Notes: generated by a model not told the origin, from the sequence alone. A stretch of 64,000 bases of DNA from Callorhinus ursinus (GCF_003265705.1 NW_020312788.1:6712937-6776936), one strand, 5' to 3'. Shown: positions 10,058-22,501, counted from the first letter of the stretch. A program made the numbers and translations.

Positions 10058-12385
10058 CTATAAATTAGCATTGTGTCCATAGATATTTTTGTAAACCCTG
10101 TAAAACAACATATCTGGTGGGCTTTGAGAATAGTTGAATAAACTGCTTTCTGTAAACCAGATATTGTATTTGGTAAACATGTAAAAATAAGGCTTGTGCT
10201 TTCTCAAACAATAGTACCTTGCTTTTCACAGAGAAAGTCTCCCCAAGGAACCTGCCCCATGCCAAGACACAGCCCTCTCTGTGGACATGAGGTTGTTGTT
10301 CTCTGGATGTTTTTAACAGGGCTAATTAAGTTCATTCACAAATCCTCTTTATTAAAGATTTCACACTGAAATATCTCTAAACATGCAACAGGACACTATT
10401 ATTGAAAAGTCTTTGTTTCTAATCACAATACCAGGGTGATAATTAAAGACATTAGGAAGTGCCCTCATGCGGGTAAGGATTAAGAACACCCTGTCTAGGT
10501 GCTAAAACCCTGAGAGGGGCCATACTTGGGGAACGGTGCTCTATCAGCACAGATCCTAGGAATGCTTTTTGTCAAAGTCTAGAATCCAGATACTATATTG
10601 TGAAATTCATAAATGCCTTGCTATTTAAGCCTTTTTTGTTAATGCTATTCAGAATATAAATGCGTACAGATTATGTGACAGAGCCCTACTTTGAACAAAA
10701 CTCTGTTTACAATTGCCGACTAATTTCTCAGAAAAAAAAAATCAATCCGTTAGGTGTGCGAACTGATCCTTGTGTTATTATTTAAAAAGTGCTATGGATA
10801 GGTGATGCTAAAATACTTGCCTTGGGGAGAGCTATTGTTGAAAAATTAGTGTACTAGATCACATGAAAATATCACAAAGCCATTTCTTGAAAGAGTAAGA
10901 GTGGACAAATAAAATATATCTTAATTGGAATTTGCTAGTGGATTTTACGTGCCTCTTCTAAAGTCATCTTTTCCTCAGTTTTTAAATAGAGGAATTTTGT
11001 TTTGATACCTAAGAATTTTAGACTAGGCATTTTCTCACGTTCTCTGTGAAGTCAATTTAAAAGTACATTAGCAGTACATGTGGATTTAGTCAGGGAATCA
11101 AGATGTGAAATTTGGACATATTCCTCCAAAGGTAGACTCTTCAAATGATGACTGTGAAAGTAATTTATTCCAGCCAAACACACTTCCACATATTGTTAAC
11201 AGTACTATGTGCTTCAACTCATTTAACAGCTTTTTAATTCAGTAGTTATTCAGATTTAATAGAGCCATTTCTTCATCATTTTGCGTTTAGTGATAAATGG
11301 TGCCAGAATTTATGATAAATTAAACTGCAAAGGACCATGTTAAAGTTATCTTAAGGGTTTCACATAAAAGGAATCAGCACCTATTTTGTTCAGAACAGCC
11401 ACCTGAAAGTTCACGTGGTGAAAAGAGCTTCTTACTGGGTATAAACTATGAGCTCTATTTGAAAGTTAAGTTTTAATTATACTTTTCCCTCACCACTTAC
11501 CATTGGCAGTGGCCATCCAGCTGGGGGACTGGCAACACAGATGCTTTAAACTAGGGGTTCTTTCTTGTTTTAATATTGATTTAACAAGTGGAAGAACATT
11601 CATGTGGAAGCTTTGATGAAAATCCTTACATAACAAGCCACCAGATACAGGGGGCAACTTTGTAAAAGTTTGGTGAAGAGATGAGGCATCAAGGGGCTAT
11701 GGGAGAGATAAATGGGGCAGGGCCAAGTGGTGGGAGAGAGGAGAGGTGTAGTTGGACAGCCCTGCCAATTACTAGCCCTATTATCCTTTTTCTTTCTTAC
11801 TAATGCACTCGCTTAACAGCTACCACAAAGGGAGATGAGGAGCTGAATTCACAGGCCTCTCCCTTTTCCCTTTTTCCCATAGGCACATTTTGAAAATGAA
11901 AAAAAAAAAAAAAAAGCGATCCCTTGACTAAAGTAACGGAAACGGTCTGCAACCATTAACTCTACAATTTTCCAGACATGTTAAAATGTATAAACTAGCT
12001 TAATTAGAATTTTTTTCCCTAAGCATCTGTAGCCACAGACAGGCAAGCTGGGCTGGTTAGTCAAACAAGGGGCACTCTCAGGATAGAGATCAGGATGACA
12101 CGATGCAAATGGAAACTCTGTCCTTAAGGTTAAAAACCTTTAGGTCACTCTTGATAATCAGTGAGAGACCTGCCTACAGCATGTTCATTTGAACCAAAAG
12201 ATATGGTTCGGCTCCCCAAACAGTCGTGAATAACTTATCTGTTATTCCAGAACTCTGCAAGCAAACCATTTGTGAGTGAGGAGTGCAAAGTGCATTTCTT
12301 CATTTGAGAAAAGCACATCCTGATCATTCACATTTGAGTTTTCTGAGTTAGAGTTTTCCTATTACTTCATGGGTGTTTATCTGTT
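10058..12385. other. Unique AT-rich sequence, no gene recognised
   Basis: No coding signal, SINE or L1 recognised. The stretch is not obviously repeat-derived and keeps many non-repetitive TAAT/ATTA motifs (10600-11450), so it may include conserved non-coding DNA. A 16-A run near 11899-11914 has no recognisable retrocopy in front of it. Confidence 0.4.
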
Positions 12386-12485
12386 GTTTTATTCATCAAT
12401 TATGGAGCACCTTTTATCGAGAACCTATTATGTGAGGGGTGCTTGGCATACAGAGGCATAAGACGGTCTCTTTAGCGGAGAAGCA
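12386..12485 (+). repeat. Ancient interspersed repeat fragment
   Basis: The pattern GGAGCACCTTTTATCGAGAACCTATTATGTG ... GGCATACAGAGGCATAAGACGGTCTC follows a common old mammalian repeat (ATTTATTGAGCACCTACTATGTG ... GGGATACAG ... AAGACAGTC). The same family appears longer at 27185 and 51548. Family name not assigned. Confidence 0.4.
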
Positions 12486-12754
12486 CCCACCCGGGTATAT
12501 GATAATTAGGAGGGATTGAAGGAAATTCTGCTCTCACCAAGCTGGCAGGATTCATAGAAAACTGGCTTAGTGTTTAGCCACCAAAAACAGCATTTGTTTG
12601 ATAACTTCAAGGAAACTCTAGAAACTTTTGGAAAGTAGCCTAATGCTCGTCAACCTTACCCTGTACCTTTGCTGGGCCTCTTGTCTTACTGTCAGAGTTT
12701 GAGCTTATGTTCCTCTGTGTCCAACGGTGTTTCTATGCATCTCTACCTGTTGCT

Positions 12755-12975
12755 CTTTATATGGTTTTAGCAACAATTATTAGGTGCTACCTCTGTGCCA
12801 GGCGGTATACTAAGCCCTTTATATACCTCATCCTATTTAGTAGAATTTTAAAAAATAGTGGATTGGGAGTCTGGATGCTCCCGTCACAAAACTAGAGGTA
12901 AGTCACTTCACATGTCTACTTGAAGTCTTCAGAATGAGGGGAGTTTGCTCTAAAGCCCTATCCACGGTAATAATT
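12755..12975 (+). repeat. MIR-like SINE fragments
   Basis: GGTGCTACCTCTGTGCCAGG ... TAAGCCCTTTATATACCTCATC fits the MIR 3' half. The following GGATTGGGAGTCTGGATGCTCC ... AAGTCACTTCACATGTC fits a second MIR 5' half. Confidence 0.5.
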
Positions 12976-15170
12976 CTATAATATCATGATTCCTGAAGCC
13001 TTCCTAAGTGCTTTGTGAGGGCAAAATTAATAACTATTTTTGTTAACTCTCTCACTCCCTCTGCTCTGTGGATACTTGATAAGAGGAAAGGAATTGAATT
13101 ATAGACTACTTAAAGAAATGAACTTCATTTTTAGCAGATGGACTAGATTTGGAGGCTACAAATGTACTAGTTCTTTATAAAGAAACCATAAAATTATATG
13201 TGTGTAAAAACACTTTTCCCAGATAGAAACATTTTTGATTTCTTAATAATTCCCAAGAGGTGTTTCTTTCCCAGCAAATTTTTAAAAGATAAATACTTAG
13301 CTTCAATGGTATGATTTTAAACCCCTCAAAATAGAGGTACTCCGAAGCTCCTAAAAATATTTTTAGCTATAATGAAAATGCCCATTTTAGGAGCATCCAT
13401 ATACATACTTAACCTAAAAAGAGCACACTGAGGATTTCTAGTCATTAAATTGCCCATTGCACTGTCCAGAGCCACTTGTCCACCTTCTTGTTGTGTATGC
13501 TGCTTGTTATCTTTTTTTCCTGGGCTGTTTATTCCGCAAAGGGCAATTGCAAAAGAGTTGGAAGCACTTTTTAGTGCTCGGCCATTCTCTAGCTTAAGTT
13601 CATGCCCCTTGGTTCTCATATTTAACAGAAGCTCAGATAGCCTGCAGCATCTGTCCTTTGGCTCACTTCAGGATTGTGTACATTTCTTTGTCCTATCGTC
13701 ATTTCTCAAACCACAGAGTTTCTTAAAATAGCAGCCCTGTCCCGGTAGAATTATGGGGAACTATCATGCTATAATTTGAAGAATATTCTGCTTCGAAGTG
13801 GATGGTCCTAATTGACTAAAATATTTAAGACATATGTTTTATGGTGTTTCTCTTAAGAGGATGTGGAATATGACCACGTTTCTGCAAGGAAATTAAAAAA
13901 GAGAATATTGTTTCTTTTTGCCCCCATTTGATTAGTGTGATCAATTTCATCGATGGAGTAATAATACGGCCTCCCTCCCAGATAATCAAAACACAAACTA
14001 GCAAATTTGGCTACCTTATAAAAGGCAAACAAACAAACGAAAACTGAAAAATTCGGCCACTTATTTACAAAAGGTGGTACTGACATATTTTAAAATAGCA
14101 GCATGTTGGCATATTCCAAATAAATGATAAATACATGCATACATGCATCCTCCATAAATGAATAAATAAATAAGCCACAGTTTGTCTTTCATTATGTTTA
14201 TCAAAGAGAAATTCTAGAAATATGAAATTCACTCTCACTTCATTTGTCCCTAGATTTAGAAAAGCTATCTCTCTATAAAGATGATAATTCTAAAAGAGCT
14301 TCATTAGTATTACATACTGTTTTGGGACTTAAGGAAAATTTGTCTCTATAATAGTTGTTTAGATTTTAAGGATCAGTAGACTTTCCAACATTATTTTTTA
14401 CACATGTGCCAAAAAATATCTATAGAAGATTAAACAATGTTTCACTCTTCATCTGGAGGCTATGATGAAGTATCATCAGATCTGAAGCCGGTTCCTGTAT
14501 CTATGTTCAGTTTTTCTGAAGACACATTTGTAAATGGAGAATTCTTTTAGGATTCTTCTTGTTCAGTCTCAGATTCTTCCTTTTACAATGAATTGCAAAA
14601 TGCCATTTAACTTCAAGGTTTCTCATCGGGCAACTGCACTGCTACCCACCTTTTTATTGACTGTCTTTCCTTGGTTTTTTGTTTCACCAGCAAGATTCTC
14701 ACCTTGCTGCACATTCTTTCAACTTGGCCATCAATATATAAAGTAGAGAAATCTTTCTAAGTACTGATGCTTACAGCTGCATTCCACTTATCACTTCTTT
14801 CCATCCTTGGAGGGAAACTCTATCTGAACCCCTTGAAGTGGCTGTTGATGGTGTCTTTACTGCTGTTACAGGGAAGCCTGTTTTGAATACTACCATTGAA
14901 AGCTTCCTGAAGCTCGGTAAAGGGCTGTAAGGTTGGAACAGCTATGTTTATGTTTCTTCCCTTCAGCACCTATCGCTCCCTCCCGGTTCTGTCCTCTATT
15001 TTTCCCTCCCTTTTAAATTTGTGACAATGAAGTTGGTAATATTTCAACAGGAGACTCACAGGATGTATTTGAATAAATCTGAATATGTTTTGTTCTTGGT
15101 TCTACATTCTAATTTATGTAAATTACTGTTGTTCTTGACCAACATCATCAAAAAATATATATTTCATTTA
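12976..15170. other. Unique sequence, no gene recognised
   Basis: AT-rich, without a recognisable transposable element. Overlapping open frames near 13326-13731 on both strands are about 95 codons with no domain and no splice context. Short ATAC/AATA runs lie at 14131-14175. Confidence 0.4.
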
Positions 15171-15417
15171 GACATTTATATACATATATGTTTGTAAGAT
15201 ATGTAAACATGTATATACATTTAAAAATATATATGCATATTTATGCTAAATGTGTGTGTATATATATGTATAGGTATATATGTATATGCATGTATATGTA
15301 TATTTATATATGCGTAGGTATACATGTGTGTATATGTGTATGTGTTTTATCCATACATATGTATGTGTGTACATATATATATACATTTGTGTGGGTATGT
15401 CTATTTCTTTCCTTGTA
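15171..15417. repeat. TATG/TGTA low-complexity tract at the L1 target
   Basis: Imperfect ATATATGTAT repeats up to the L1 insertion site. A similar tract resumes beyond the L1 at 22600-22745, so the L1 probably split one AT-rich region. Confidence 0.88.
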
Positions 15418-15433
15418 GGAAGAATGTATTTTT
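15418..15433. repeat. Target-site duplication of the full-length L1, 3' copy
   Basis: GGAAGAATGTATTTTT, identical over 16 bp to 22502-22517 at the other end of the L1. Confidence 0.97.
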
Positions 15434-15896
15434 TTTGTTTTTTTAAATTTTTTATTGTTATGTTAATCACCATACATTACATCATTAGTACTTGATGTAG
15501 TGTTCCATGATTCATTGTTTGTGCTTAACACCCAGTGCTCCATGCAGAACGTGCCCTCTTTAATACCCATCACCAGGCTAACCCATCCCCCCACCCCCTC
15601 CCCTCTAAAACCCTCAGTTTGTTTTTCAGAGTCCATCGTCTCTCATGGTTCGTCTCCCCCTCCGACTTACTCCCCTTCATTCTTCCCCTCCTGCTATCTT
15701 CTTCTTTTTCGTTTTTCTTAATATATGTTTCATTATTTGTTTCAGAAGTACAGATCTGTGATTCAACAGTCTTGCACAATTCACAATGCTCACCATAGCA
15801 CATACCCTACCCAATGTCTATCACCCAGCCACCCCATCCCTCCCACCCCCCACCAGTCCAGCAACCCTCAGTTTGTTTCCTGAGATTAAGAATTCC
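15434..15896 (-). other. L1 3' UTR and A-tail
   Basis: Includes the G-rich polypurine stretch on the minus strand (15836-15850, 15583-15605), the GAAGAAGAT...AGGAGGGGAAGAATG block, the GCATGGAGCACTGGGTGTTA block and the terminal AATAAA (15451-15456) with tail at 15434-15450. The same 3' UTR ends two other insertions in this window, at 23773-24019 and 33886-34241. Confidence 0.93.
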
Positions 15897-18800
15897 TCAT
15901 ATCAGTGAGGTCATATGATACATGTCTTTCTCTGATTGACTTATTTCACTCAGCATAACACCCTCCAGTTCCATCCACGTCATTGCTAATGGCAAGATCT
16001 CATTCCTTTGGATGGCTGCATAATATTCCATTGTGTATATATACCACTTCTTCTTTATCCATTCATCTGTCGATGGACATCTTGGCTCTTTCCACAGTTT
16101 GGCTATTGTGGACATTGCTGCTATAAACATCGGGGTGCACGTACCCCTTCAGATCCCTACATTTGTATCTTTGTGGTAAATACCCAGTAGTGCAATTGCT
16201 GGATCGTATGGTAGCTCTATTTTCAACTGTTTGAGGAAGCTCCATACTGTTTTCCAGAGAGGCTGCACCAGCTTGCATTCCCACCAACAGTGTAGGAGGG
16301 TTCCCCTTTCTCCACATCCCCATCAACATCTGTCATTTCCTGACTTGTTAATTTTAGTCATTCTGACTGGTGTGAGGTGGTATCTCATTGGGGTTTTGAT
16401 TTGGATTTGCCTGATGCCGAGCGATGTTGAGCACTTTTTCATGTGTCTGTTGGTCATTTGGATGTCTTCTTTACAGAAATGTCTGTTCATGTCTTCTGCC
16501 CATTTCTTGATTGGATTATTTGTTCTTTGGGTGCTGAGTTTGGTAAGTTCTTTATAGATTTTGGATACTAACCCTTTATCTGATATGTCATTTGCAAATA
16601 TTTTCTCCCATTCTGTCGGTTGTCTTTTGGTTTTGTGGACTGTTTCTTTTGCTGTGCAAAAGCTTTTTATCTTGATGAAATCCCAATAGTTCATCTTTGC
16701 CCTTGCTTCCCTTGCTTTTGGCGATGTTTCTAGGAAGAAGTTGCTGCGGCTGAGGTCGAAGAGGTTGCTACCTGTGTTCTCCTTTAGGATTTTGATGGAC
16801 TCCTGTCTCACGTTTAGGTCTTTCAACCATTTGGAGTTTATTTTTGTGTGTGGTGTAAGGAAATGGTCCAGTTTCATTCTTCTGCATGTGGCTGTCCAAT
16901 TTTCCCAACACCGTTTGTTGAAGAGACTCTTTTTTCTATTGGACATTCTTTCCTGCTTTGTCAAAGATGAGTTGACCATAGAGTTGAGGGTCCATTTCTG
17001 GGCTCTCGATTCTGTTCCACTGATCTATGTGTCTGTTTTTGTGCCAGTACCATACTGTCTTGATGATGACAGCTTTGTAATAGAGCTGGAAGCCTGGAAT
17101 TGTGATGCCGCCACCTTTGCTTTTCTTTTTCAACATTCCTCTGGCTATTCGGGGTCTCTTCTGGTTCCATACAAATTTTAGGATTATTTGTTCCATTTCT
17201 TTGAAAAAAGTGGATGGTATTTTGATGGGGATTGCATTGAATGTGTAGATTGCTCTAGGTAGCATTGACATCTTCACAATGTTTGTTCTTCCAATCCATG
17301 AGCATGGAACGTTTTTCCATTTCTTTGTGTCTTCTTCAATTGCTTTCATGAGTATTATATAGTTTTGAGAACAGATCCTTTGCCTCTTTGGTTAAATTTA
17401 TTCCTAGGTATCTTATGGTTTTGGGTGCAATTGTACATGGGATCGACTCCTTAATTTCTATCTCTTCTGTCTTGTTGTTGGTGTATAGGAATGCCACTGA
17501 TTTCTGTGCATTGATTTTATAGCCTGCTACTTGACTGAATTCCTGTATGATTTCTAGCAGTTTTGGGGTGGAGTCTTTTGGGTTTTCCACATAAAGTATC
17601 ATATCATCTGCAAAGAGTGAGAGTTTGACTTCCTCTTTGCTGATTTGGACGCCTTTGATTTCTTTTTGTTGTCTGGTTGCTGTGGCTAGGACTTCTAATA
17701 CTATGTTGAATAGCAGTGGTGAGAGTGGACATCCCTGCCGCGTTCCTGACCTTAGGGGAAAAGCTCTCAGCTTTTCCCCATTGAGAATGATATTCGCTGT
17801 AGGTTTCTCGTAGTTGGCTTTTATGATATTGAGGTATGTACCCTCTATCCCTATACTCTGAAGAGTTTTGATCAAGAAAGGATGCTGTACTTTGTCAAAT
17901 GCTTTTTCTGCATCTATTGAGAGGATCATATGGTTCTTGTTCTTTCTTTTGTTAATGTATTGTATCACGTTGATTGATTTGCGGATGTTGAACCATCCTT
18001 GCAGCCCAGGGATAAATCCCACTTGATCATGGTGAATAATCCTTTTAATGTACTGTTGGACCCTACTGGCTAGTATTTTGGTGAGAATTTTTGCATCCAC
18101 GTTCATCAAAGATATTGGTCTGTAATTCTCCTTTTTGATGGGGTCTGTGTCTGGTTTTGGGATCAAGGTAATGGTGGCCTCATAAAATGAGTTTGGAAGT
18201 TTTCCTTGCATTTCTATTTTTTGGAACAGTTTCAGGAGAATAGTTATTAATTCTTTAAATGTCTGATAGAATTCCCCTGGGAAGCCATCTGGCCCTGGGC
18301 TTTTGTTTGTTGGAAGATTTTGATGACTGCTTCAATTTCCTTAGCGGTTATAGGTCTGTTCAGGTTTTCTATTTCTTCCTGGTTCAATTTTGGTAGTTGA
18401 TACTTCTCTAGGAATGCATCCATTTCTTCCAGATTATCTAATTTGCTGCCATATAGTTGCTCATAATATACTCTTATAATTGTTTGTTTTTCTTTGGTGT
18501 TGGTTGTGATCTCTCCTCTTTCATTCATGATTTTGTTGATTTGGGTCATTTCTCTTTTCTTTTTGATAAGTCTGGCCAGCAGTTTATCAATCTTGTTAAT
18601 TCTTTCAAAGAACCAGCTCCTAGTTTCGTTGATCTGTTCTACTGTTCTTTTGGTTTCTAGTTCATTGATTTCTGCTCTGATCTTTATGATTTCTCTTCTC
18701 CTGCTGGGTTTAGGCTTTATTTGCTGTTCTTTCTCCAGCTCCTTTAGGTGTAGGGTTAGGTTGTGTATTTGAGACCTTTCTTGTTTCTTGAGAAAGGCTT

Positions 18801-19704
18801 GCATTGCTATATACTTTCCTCTCAGGACTGCCTTTGCTGTATCCCAAAGATTTTGAACAGTTGTGTTTTCATTTTCATTGGTTTCCATGAATTTTTTTAA
18901 TTCTTCTTTAATTTCCTGGTTGACCCATTCATTCCTTAGTAGGATGCTCTTTAGCCTCTACGTACTTGAGTTCTTTCTGACTTTCCTCTTGTGATTGAGT
19001 TCTAGTTTCAAAGCATTGTGGTCTGAAAATATGCAGGGAATAATCCCAATCTTTTGGTACCGGTTGAGACCTGATTTGTGACCTAGGATGTGATCAATTC
19101 TGGAGAATGTTCCATGGGCACTAGAGAAGAATGTGTATTCCGTTGCTTTGGGATGGAATGTTCTGAATATGTCTGTGAAGTCCATTTGGTCCAGTGTGTC
19201 ATTTAAAGTCTTTATTTCCTTGTTGATCTTTTGCTTAGATGATCTCTCCATTTCAGTGAGGGGGGTGTTAAAGTCCCCCACTATTATTGTATTACTGTCA
19301 ATGTGTTTCTTCGCTTTTGTTATTAATTGCCTTATATAATTGGCTGCTCCCATGTTCGGGGCATAGATACTTACAATTGTTAGATCTTCTTGTTGAATAG
19401 ACCCTTTAAGTAGGATATAGTGTCCTTTCTCATCTCTTATTACAGTCTTTGTTTTAAAATCTAATTTGTCTGATATAAGGATTGCCACCCCAGCTTTCTT
19501 TTGGTGTCCATTAGCATGGTAAATGGTTTTCCACCCCCTCACTTTCAATCTGGGGGTGTCTTTGGGTCTAAAATGAGTCACTTGCAGACAGCATATTGAT
19601 GGGTCTTGTTTTTTAATCCAATCTGATAGCCTGTGTCTTTTGACTGGGGCATTTAGCCCATATACATTCAGGGTAACTATTGAAAGGTATGAATTTAGTG
19701 CCAT
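15897..19704 (-). pseudogene. L1 ORF2 (endonuclease/reverse transcriptase), disabled
   Basis: ORF2p nicks target DNA and reverse-transcribes L1 RNA in place. The ATG at 19704 opens the APE-type endonuclease: TLNVYGLN, VGDFNTPL, SRIDHILGHK and SDHNA are visible. The catalytic Glu of the CCxQETH block is Val here (residue 42, codon 19581-19579, GTG), and the N of NxNG is Tyr (residue 15). The reverse transcriptase follows, with [21 protein letters not shown] and the [10 protein letters not shown] catalytic box. The C-terminal Cys/His region [12 protein letters not shown] lies near 16290. Breaks: TAG at 18960-18958 at a Trp position; 1-nt deletion in an A-run near 18318-18321; 2-nt deletion near 17375; TAG at 16938-16936; 2-nt deletion near 16928; TGA at 16325-16323; TGA at 16151-16149. 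The natural end is the TGA at 15899-15897. It makes no complete protein and, with the Glu lost, would not have had a normal endonuclease. Confidence 0.96.
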
Positions 19705-19785
19705 TGTATTGCCTGTAAGGTGACTGTTACTGTATGTTGTCTGTGTTCCTTTCTGATCTTTGCTGCTTTTAGGCTCTCTCTTTGC

Positions 19786-20681
19786 TTAGAGGACCCCTTT
19801 CAATATTTCTCGGAGGGCTGGTTTCGTGTTTGCAAATTCCTTTAGTTTTTGTTTGTCCTGGAAGCTTTTTATCTCTCCTTCAATTTTCAATGAGAGCCTA
19901 GCTGGATATAGTATTCTTGGCTGCATATTTTTCTCGTTTAGTGCTCTGAAGATATCTTGCCAGTCCTTTCTGGCCTGCCAGGTCTCTGTGGATAGGTCTG
20001 TTGCCAATCTAATATTTCTACCATTGTAGGTTACATATCTCTTCTCCCGAGCTGCTTTCAGGATTTTCTCTTTGTCTCTGAGACTCGTAAGTTTTACTAT
20101 TAGATGTCGGGGTGTTGACCTCTTTTTATTGATTTTGAGAGGGGTTCTCTGTGCCTCCTGGATTTTGATGCCTGTTTCTTTCCTCACATTAGGGAAGTTC
20201 TCTGCCATTATTTGCTCCAATATACCTTCTGCTCCTCTCTCTCTTTCTTCTTCTTCTGGGATCCCAATTATTCTAATGATGTTTCGTCTTATCATATCGC
20301 TTATCTCTCGAATTCTGCCCTCGTGATCCTGTAGTTGTTTCTCTCTCTTTTTCTCAGCCTCTTTATTTTCCATCATTTGATCTTCTATATCGCTGATTCT
20401 CTCTTCTGCCTCATTTATCCTAGCAGTTAGTGCCCCCATTTTTGATTGCACCTCATTAATAGCCTTTTTGATTTCGACTTGGTTAGATTTAATTCTTTTA
20501 TCTCTCCAGAAAGCGTTTCTCTAATAACTTCCACCCTTTTTTCAAGCCCAGCTAGTATCTTTAAAGTCATGATTCTGAACTCTAGGTCTGACATCGTACT
20601 AATGTCTGTATTGAGTAGGTCCCTGGCTGACGGTACTATCTCTTGTTCTTTTTGCTGAGGTGATTTTTTTCGTCTTGTCAT
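19786..20681 (-). pseudogene. L1 ORF1 (RNA-binding chaperone), one frameshift
   Basis: ORF1p coats L1 RNA as a trimer in the cytoplasm. The ATG at 20681-20679 begins MTRRKKSPQQKEQEIVP. A heptad-like coiled coil follows (INEAEERISDIEDQ, KEAEKKREKQLQDHE), then the RRM-like core with RRNIIRIIGIPEEEE and a C-terminal domain with STETWQARKDW and ARLSLKIEGEIKSF. The TAA is at 19788-19786. One A is missing from the A-run at about 20488-20490. The first frame therefore runs on to 20427 and stops, while the rest of the protein is open in the second frame from upstream of 20451. Apart from that break the frame is intact, about 298 codons. A longer in-frame extension upstream to 20873 has no family counterpart, so I place the start at MTRRKK. 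The 81-bp gap to ORF2 is typical of L1. Confidence 0.95.
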
Positions 20682-20896
20682 TTTGTCCAGAGGAGAATAG
20701 ATGAATGAGAGAACAAAATGCTCACAGGTTAACAATGTCCCCAGCAAATATACTCTATACAAATCAGAAAAGACCTGAAACCAGGGGAAAAGAAAGGGAA
20801 AGAAAGAAAAAAGAGAAAAGAAAGAAAGAAAGAAAAAAAACAAAAAGATAAAAACAAAAACCGAACAATACAAAAAAAACGAATATGATCAAATAT

Positions 20897-21380
20897 GATC
20901 AGGCTAGTGCATAGATCAGTGCCACACACTAGATTTTGGGCGTATTTTGGTCTGTTAGAAAAAAGTGTCTCCTACAATTTTAAAGGAAGAAAGACTTATA
21001 TATATACAAAATAAGGGTTGATACAATGAAGGGATGGAAGATGACTGTAAAGATGAAAATTATAGAAAAGTTTATAAAAGGAATTGATATGGTAAGAAGT
21101 TGTTTGAAAAAAGAAAGAAGATTTAAAAAAAAAAGGGAGAGAATGTGATCAGGCAGGAGACTAGAACAAAGCCATACACTAGTGATTTAGGGTATATTTT
21201 GATCTGTTAGAAGAAACTGTATCTCAAAATTTTAAAGAGAGAACAACTTATATATATATGCCAAAAATAAGGGTAACTACTATGAAGGGATAAAATATGA
21301 CTCTAAAAATGAAAAATAAAAAATGTTTTTTCAAAAAAAGGGCTTGATAAGATGTTGGTTGCAAAGGGGAAAAAGAAAAA
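20897..21380 (-). repeat. Tandem duplication of about 250 bp within the L1 5' UTR
   Basis: The plus-strand block beginning GATCAGGCTAGTGCATAGA at 20897 recurs, diverged, at 21147 (GATCAGGCAGGAGACTAGA). Both copies continue with a CATACACTAG/CACACACTAG block, GATTT.GG...TATTTT, a TCTGTTAGAA block, an ACTTATATATATA run and an ATGAAGGGAT block. Period 250 bp. The second copy degenerates after about 21380. Confidence 0.88.
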
Positions 21381-22480
21381 TTAAAAAAAAAAAACAGTTA
21401 AAAAAATTAACTTTGAAAAACCAATGAATCATGGTAAAAAAGCCATGAATTCTATGTGCCATATTCCCCTAGCGCTGAAGTTCTCCCGTTCTTCCTGATC
21501 AGTAAACTTGGTCTTGGCTTGCTGGCTGTTGTGCTGATCTTCTGGGGGAGGGGCCTGTCGCCATGGTTCCCAAATGTCTTTGCCGGAGGCAGAATTGCCC
21601 TGCCCTTGTTGGTCTGGGCTAAGCAAGCTGCTCGGGTTTGCTCTCAGGAGCTTTTCTTCCCTGCAAGCTTTCCATACGGCTATGGAGGATGACAGTGAAA
21701 ATGCAGCCTCCCAATATCTGCCCCAGAGGAGGCAAGAACTCAGGGCTCCACTCCTCAGTGTGCCCCCAGAGAAAAGCAGTCAGTCACTCCCATCTCCCCA
21801 GTCTCCGGCCGCACTCCGTGCTCACCCAGCCTGTGACCGAGTGTTTCTATCTCTGGCACCCGACCCCGTGTGGAGTCTCCAAACCCAGCAGATCCCTGCG
21901 GTGCGCTCCCGCGCCGCTCCTCCCGGGGGAGGGAGGGGAGTCTCCCCAGCTCTGCCGCTTGTTGGGTCCCTGCTGGAGGAGCAGTGGCCCGACTGGGCCG
22001 CGGATCACAGTTTATGGCAACCCCGGGCTGAGACCCCGCACCTCGGCTCCGTCTCTGCAGCCGGCTTCCCCGCTCCGATCACTGGGAGCTCTGCCGCACT
22101 CAGGCACCCCCGGTCTTTCTGTGACCCCGAGGGTCCTGAGACCACACTGTCTCAGGAGGGTTCCACCCCCCGCTTAGCCACTGGAGCAACGTCCCTCAGC
22201 GGACCCGACTTCTAAAAGTTCCGATTTTGTGCTCCGCGGCTCTAGCACTTGCCAGAAGCGGCCGACGGAGGGCCCCTCCCCCACCGTCTATCCTCCCGAA
22301 TATCGCCTCGGATTCACTTCTCCGCACGTCCTACCTTCCAGTAAGTGGTCGCGTCTCTGTTCAGAGAGTTGTTGCTACTCTCGTCTTCGATCTCCTGTTG
22401 AGTTCGTAGGTGTTCAGAATGGTTTGATCCTTATTCAGCTGAATTCCTGAGACCAGACGAAATCCAGGTCTCCTGCTCCT

Positions 22481-22490
22481 CCGCCATCTT
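22481..22490 (-). promoter_or_regulatory. YY1-type site at the L1 5' end
   Basis: CCGCCATCTT on the plus strand, AAGATGGCGG on the minus strand, about 12 bp inside the 5' end. It matches the YY1 core that positions L1 transcription start in human L1. A role in carnivore L1 is inference. Confidence 0.7.
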
Positions 22491-22501
22491 GCTCCACCAC
22501 C

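Larger units (their letters stand above)
15434..22501 (-). mobile_element. Full-length L1 retrotransposon
   Basis: A complete 7.07-kb L1 on the minus strand. In order: 5' end GGTGGTGGAGCAAGATGGCG at 22501; CpG-rich 5' UTR of about 1.8 kb; ORF1 (20681-19786); spacer of 81 bp; ORF2 (19704-15897); 3' UTR of about 440 bp; AATAAA at 15456-15451; short A-rich tail. Both ends are bounded by a perfect 16-bp target-site duplication (15418-15433, 22502-22517), so insertion was by ordinary target-primed reverse transcription and no later deletion removed an end. ORF1 and ORF2 are both broken, so the copy is inactive. A perfect duplication and modest decay suggest lineage-level rather than deep mammalian age. 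Confidence 0.97.
20682..22501 (-). promoter_or_regulatory. L1 5' UTR / internal promoter region
   Basis: About 1.8 kb. The distal 800 bp (21700-22501) is CpG-rich and G+C-rich, unlike anything else in the window. The proximal part (20700-21450) is A-rich and contains a tandem duplication. L1 promoters lie at the 5' end of this region, and their CpG block is normally methylated in soma. Confidence 0.85.

Noticed and set aside
15246..15495. Three overlapping frames rich in Tyr/Ile/Thr
   Set aside because: Translations of an AT/TG low-complexity tract.
16741..17181. 146-codon plus-strand frame
   Set aside because: It is the antisense shadow of L1 ORF2.
20682..20873. N-terminal extension of L1 ORF1 rich in Phe
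   Set aside because: In frame, but it lies in the A-rich 5' UTR and has no counterpart in ORF1p. The MTRRKK start at 20681 fits the family.
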